The position numbers and the translations under genes are program-made. The notes under the pieces are model-generated. The model saw nothing but the letters and a program-made list of their open reading frames with translations. It searched no databases and was not told the origin of the DNA. DNA of 7,955 nucleotides from MGBC120314 sp964403785 (GTDB lineage: Bacteria > Bacillota > Clostridia > Lachnospirales > Lachnospiraceae), in assembly GCA_964403785.1 (NCBI GenBank), contig CAYOHM010000084.1, forward strand, positions 1 through 7,955. The letters are read 5' to 3'. Shown one piece after another: positions 6,478 through 7,955 of the stretch (its first letter is position 1; each line of letters opens with the position of its first letter).

Positions 6478-6897
6478 ATGCCTACATTTAATCAGTTAGT
6501 AAGAAATGGTAGAAAGTCTTCAGAAAAGAAGTCTACTGCACCGGCACTTCAGAAGGGATACAACTCTCTTAAGAAGAAAGCTATTGACACATCTGCTCCA
6601 CAGAAGAGAGGTGTTTGTACAGCAGTTAAGACAGCAACTCCAAAGAAGCCTAACTCAGCTCTTAGAAAGATCGCCAGAGTACGTCTTTCTAATGGTATTG
6701 AAGTAACAAGCTACATTCCAGGTGAAGGACATAATCTTCAGGAGCATAGCGTTGTTCTCGTAAGAGGCGGAAGAGTAAAGGATTTACCAGGTACAAGATA
6801 CCACATCGTTCGTGGTACACTTGATACAGCCGGTGTTGCCAAGAGAAGACAGGCGCGTTCAAAGTATGGTGCTAAGAGACCAAAGGACGCTAAGTAA
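6478..6897 (+). CDS. rpsL: 30S ribosomal protein S12
   Basis: This 139-residue S12 protein of the small subunit lies near the decoding centre and takes part in tRNA selection accuracy. The sequence begins MPTFNQLVRNGR and contains RGVCTAVKTATPKKPNSALR, SYIPGEGHNLQEHSVVLVRGG and RVKDLPGTRYHIVRG, all diagnostic. It is about 13 residues longer than E. coli S12 through an N-terminal-region insertion (about 26-40) usual in Firmicutes. The lysines equivalent to E. coli K43 and K88 (here K56 and K101) are present, so the common streptomycin-resistance substitutions are absent; D102 corresponds to the RimO-modified Asp89. It is the first gene of the str operon, driven by the promoter at 6364-6392 and followed by rpsG after a 205-nt spacer. 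The identification is secure. Confidence 0.98.
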   Translation: MPTFNQLVRNGRKSSEKKSTAPALQKGYNSLKKKAIDTSAPQKRGVCTAVKTATPKKPNSALRKIARVRLSNGIEVTSYIPGEGHNLQEHSVVLVRGGRVKDLPGTRYHIVRGTLDTAGVAKRRQARSKYGAKRPKDAK

Positions 6898-6976
6898 TTT
6901 CTTAAAAAGTAAGCGAAACTAATTAAAGTTTCCAGTTTATTCACATTGATTATTTAGATAGTGCCGGAATTAGACA

Positions 6977-7000
6977 TTTTACCTGAGGTTGCAGGTTAAG
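6977..7000 (+). other. Hairpin 1 of the rpsL-rpsG spacer
   Basis: ACCTG (6981-6985) pairs with CAGGT (6992-6996) around loop AGGTTG. After one T-T mismatch the stem extends by TT/AA and a G-T pair. The loop and 3' arm hold a tandem AGGTT (6986-6990 and 6993-6997). The function is unknown. Confidence 0.4.
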
Positions 7001-7057
7001 ATATATAAAACCGAGCACGAACACATTAATTTTTTGTGAGTACCGATGATTTAACAA

Positions 7058-7082
7058 GTGAACTTACCGGAGAGGTAAGCAC
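7058..7082 (+). other. Hairpin 2, just upstream of the rpsG ribosome binding site
   Basis: CTTACC (7063-7068) pairs perfectly with GGTAAG (7074-7079) around loop GGAGA. After a two-A bulge on the 5' side, GTG (7058-7060) pairs with CAC (7080-7082), giving nine pairs in all. It ends 5 nt before the Shine-Dalgarno site and is the best-formed structure in the spacer. A role in control of rpsG translation is inferred from position. Confidence 0.55.
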
Positions 7083-7087
7083 GTATT

Positions 7088-7095
7088 AAGGAGGG
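7088..7095 (+). promoter_or_regulatory. rpsG ribosome binding site deciding the GTG start
   Basis: AAGGAGGG lies 7 nt before GTG 7103. The GTG encodes the Met of the conserved S7 N-terminus MPRKG, so the non-ATG start is well supported. Confidence 0.9.
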
Positions 7096-7102
7096 AAGAA
7101 CC

Positions 7103-7573
7103 GTGCCACGTAAAGGACATACTCAGAAAAGAGACGTATTAGCAGATCCGATTTACAATAATAAGGTTGTTACAAAGCTCATCAATAACATCATGTACGA
7201 TGGTAAGAAGGGCGTAGCACAGAAGATTGTTTACGGAGCATTCGATAGGGTTGCTGAGCAGACTGGCAGACCAGCTCTTGAAGTATTCGAGGAGGCTATG
7301 AACAATATCATGCCGCTTCTCGAAGTAAAGGCAAGACGTATTGGTGGTGCAACATACCAGGTACCTATCGAAGTCAGACCGGACAGAAGACAGGCTTTAG
7401 GTCTTCGTTGGTTGACAACATATTCTCGTAAGAGAGGCGAGAAAACAATGGAAGAAAGATTAGCTGCTGAAATCCTTGATGCTTCTTCAAATACAGGTGC
7501 TGCTGTAAAGAAGAAAGAAGAAGTTCATAAGATGGCTGAAGCTAATAAGGCTTTCGCACATTACAGATTCTAA
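7103..7573 (+). CDS. rpsG: 30S ribosomal protein S7
   Basis: This 156-residue S7 protein is the primary assembly protein for the 3' major (head) domain of 16S rRNA and contacts mRNA and tRNA near the E site. It matches the Firmicutes form over its whole length: MPRKG start, DPIYNNKVVTKLINNIM (15-31), the beta-hairpin region VKARRIGGATYQVP (75-88), RWLTTYSRKRGEKTMEERLA, and the C-terminal HKMAEANKAFAHYRF. It starts with GTG behind a strong Shine-Dalgarno site and is followed 35 nt later by fusA, the usual str operon order. In enterobacteria S7 is the autoregulator of this operon; here the structured spacer upstream would be the place to look for that control. The identification is secure. Confidence 0.98.
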   Translation: MPRKGHTQKRDVLADPIYNNKVVTKLINNIMYDGKKGVAQKIVYGAFDRVAEQTGRPALEVFEEAMNNIMPLLEVKARRIGGATYQVPIEVRPDRRQALGLRWLTTYSRKRGEKTMEERLAAEILDASSNTGAAVKKKEEVHKMAEANKAFAHYRF

Positions 7574-7593
7574 TTAACAGACATAGATTGTAA

Positions 7594-7600
7594 AAGGAGG
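7594..7600 (+). promoter_or_regulatory. fusA ribosome binding site deciding the TTG start
   Basis: AAGGAGG lies 8 nt before TTG 7609. The next in-frame ATG (residue 17) is already inside the G1 region of the GTPase domain, so TTG must be the start. Confidence 0.88.
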
Positions 7601-7608
7601 AAAATCCC

Positions 7609-7955
7609 TTGGCTGGAAGAGAATATCCGTTAGAGAGAACAAGAAATATCGGTATTATGGCTCATATTGATGCCGGTAAGACTACATTAACAGAACGTAT
7701 TCTTTACTATACCGGTGTTAACCATAAGATTGGTGATACTCATGAAGGTACTGCTACAATGGACTGGATGGCCCAGGAGCAGGAAAGAGGTATCACGATT
7801 ACTTCAGCCGCTACAACATGTCACTGGACACAGGAAGTAGAAACAAAGGTATTGCCGGGCACACCGGAATATCGTATTAATATTATCGATACTCCTGGTC
7901 ACGTTGACTTTACTGTAGAAGTTGAGCGTTCACTTCGTGTACTTGACGGCGCTGT
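7609..7955 (+). CDS. fusA: Elongation factor G, 3' end outside the window
   Basis: The first 115 residues of EF-G are present; the family is about 690-710 residues long, and the frame is open to the window edge. EF-G is the cytoplasmic GTPase that drives translocation of tRNA and mRNA, and with RRF it also recycles ribosomes. The GTP-binding motifs are clear: G1 AHIDAGKTT (18-26), G2 with the switch-I RGITI (60-64), and G3 DTPGH (94-98), the His being the catalytic one. The protein begins MAGREYPLERTRNIGIM, typical of clostridial EF-G. It uses a TTG start with a strong Shine-Dalgarno site, 35 nt after rpsG, so it belongs to the same transcript. tuf would be expected further downstream. RF3 and tetracycline-protection GTPases share these motifs, but the position after rpsG makes EF-G near certain. 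Confidence 0.97.
   Translation, partial: MAGREYPLERTRNIGIMAHIDAGKTTLTERILYYTGVNHKIGDTHEGTATMDWMAQEQERGITITSAATTCHWTQEVETKVLPGTPEYRINIIDTPGHVDFTVEVERSLRVLDGA

Larger units (their letters stand above)
6898..7102 (+). other. rpsL-rpsG spacer, structured, possible S7 operator
   Basis: No gene is seen in these 205 nt. Three hairpins can be drawn: GAAACT/AGTTTC (6915-6920 with 6927-6932), ACCTG/CAGGT with a partial extension (6977-7000), and CTTACC/GGTAAG (7063-7068 with 7074-7079). In E. coli, S7 represses its operon by binding the rpsL-rpsG junction, which is about 100 nt there. That this longer spacer serves the same purpose is inference. No intrinsic terminator and no convincing promoter were seen, so the two genes are probably cotranscribed. 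Confidence 0.45.

Noticed and set aside
6430..6480. In-frame ATG at 6430 as an alternative rpsL start or leader peptide
   Set aside because: No Shine-Dalgarno site precedes it, it adds 16 non-conserved residues, and it has no stop before rpsL, so it is not a leader peptide.
6506..6706. Plus-strand open frame overlapping rpsL in another frame
   Set aside because: It is a shadow of S12; the arginine- and leucine-rich product is typical of a shifted frame through a lysine-rich gene.
6915..6932. Terminator after rpsL (GAAACT/AGTTTC hairpin)
   Set aside because: The six-pair stem is weak and not followed by a T-run; rpsG and fusA need read-through because no promoter is evident for them.
6971..7002. 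Possible promoter TAGACA ... TAAGAT in the rpsL-rpsG spacer
   Set aside because: The spacing is 20 bp and both boxes deviate from consensus; no better pair was seen nearby.
1..7955. Insertion sequences, CRISPR arrays, tRNA genes, attachment sites
   Set aside because: No transposase or integrase frame, no spaced direct repeats of CRISPR type, and no cloverleaf-like segment was found on either strand by eye.

Overview
The window reads as a chromosomal piece of a low-GC Gram-positive anaerobe, most likely a clostridium of the Lachnospiraceae type. The reasons are strong purine-rich Shine-Dalgarno sites before every gene, a 139-residue S12 with the Firmicutes N-terminal insertion, a 156-residue S7 of Bacillus/Clostridium type, and an EF-G N-terminus beginning MAGREYPLERTRNIGIMAHI. 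The genus is inference; no 16S or tRNA gene is present.

All seven genes are on the + strand, in two blocks. Block 1 (1-6322) is a tightly spaced run for cell-surface carbohydrate work, with gaps of 33, 20, 32 and 12 nt. It holds the 3' part of a sedoheptulose-7-phosphate isomerase (GmhA-like), a secreted or membrane-anchored five-bladed propeller protein of the GH43/GH32-like fold, two large polytopic membrane proteins with GT-C features, and a family 2 polyprenyl-phosphate glycosyltransferase with two C-terminal membrane helices. The simplest reading is that the GT2 enzyme charges undecaprenyl phosphate with a sugar on the cytoplasmic side. One or both GT-C-like proteins would then use that lipid-linked sugar outside the membrane to decorate a surface glycan or protein, and the propeller protein would bind or trim the product. 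No GtrA-like flippase is visible here. The three genes from 2205 to 6322 are visibly more AT-rich than the genes on either side.

Block 2 (6364-7955) is the start of the str operon: rpsL, rpsG and the first 115 codons of fusA. It has its own promoter, an exact TTGACA-17 bp-TATAAT match, and a leader of about 78 nt. The rpsL-rpsG spacer is long (205 nt) and contains two related hairpins just before the rpsG ribosome binding site, a candidate site for S7 autoregulation. rpsG starts with GTG and fusA with TTG, although both have strong Shine-Dalgarno sequences. rpoB/rpoC and an L7Ae-like gene, the usual Firmicutes neighbours upstream of rpsL, are replaced here by the surface-glycan genes.

No mobile element, CRISPR array, tRNA or rRNA was found. 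No stretch longer than about 205 nt lacks a gene. The best candidates for something undescribed are the GT2 plus double GT-C plus propeller cassette and the structured rpsL-rpsG spacer.
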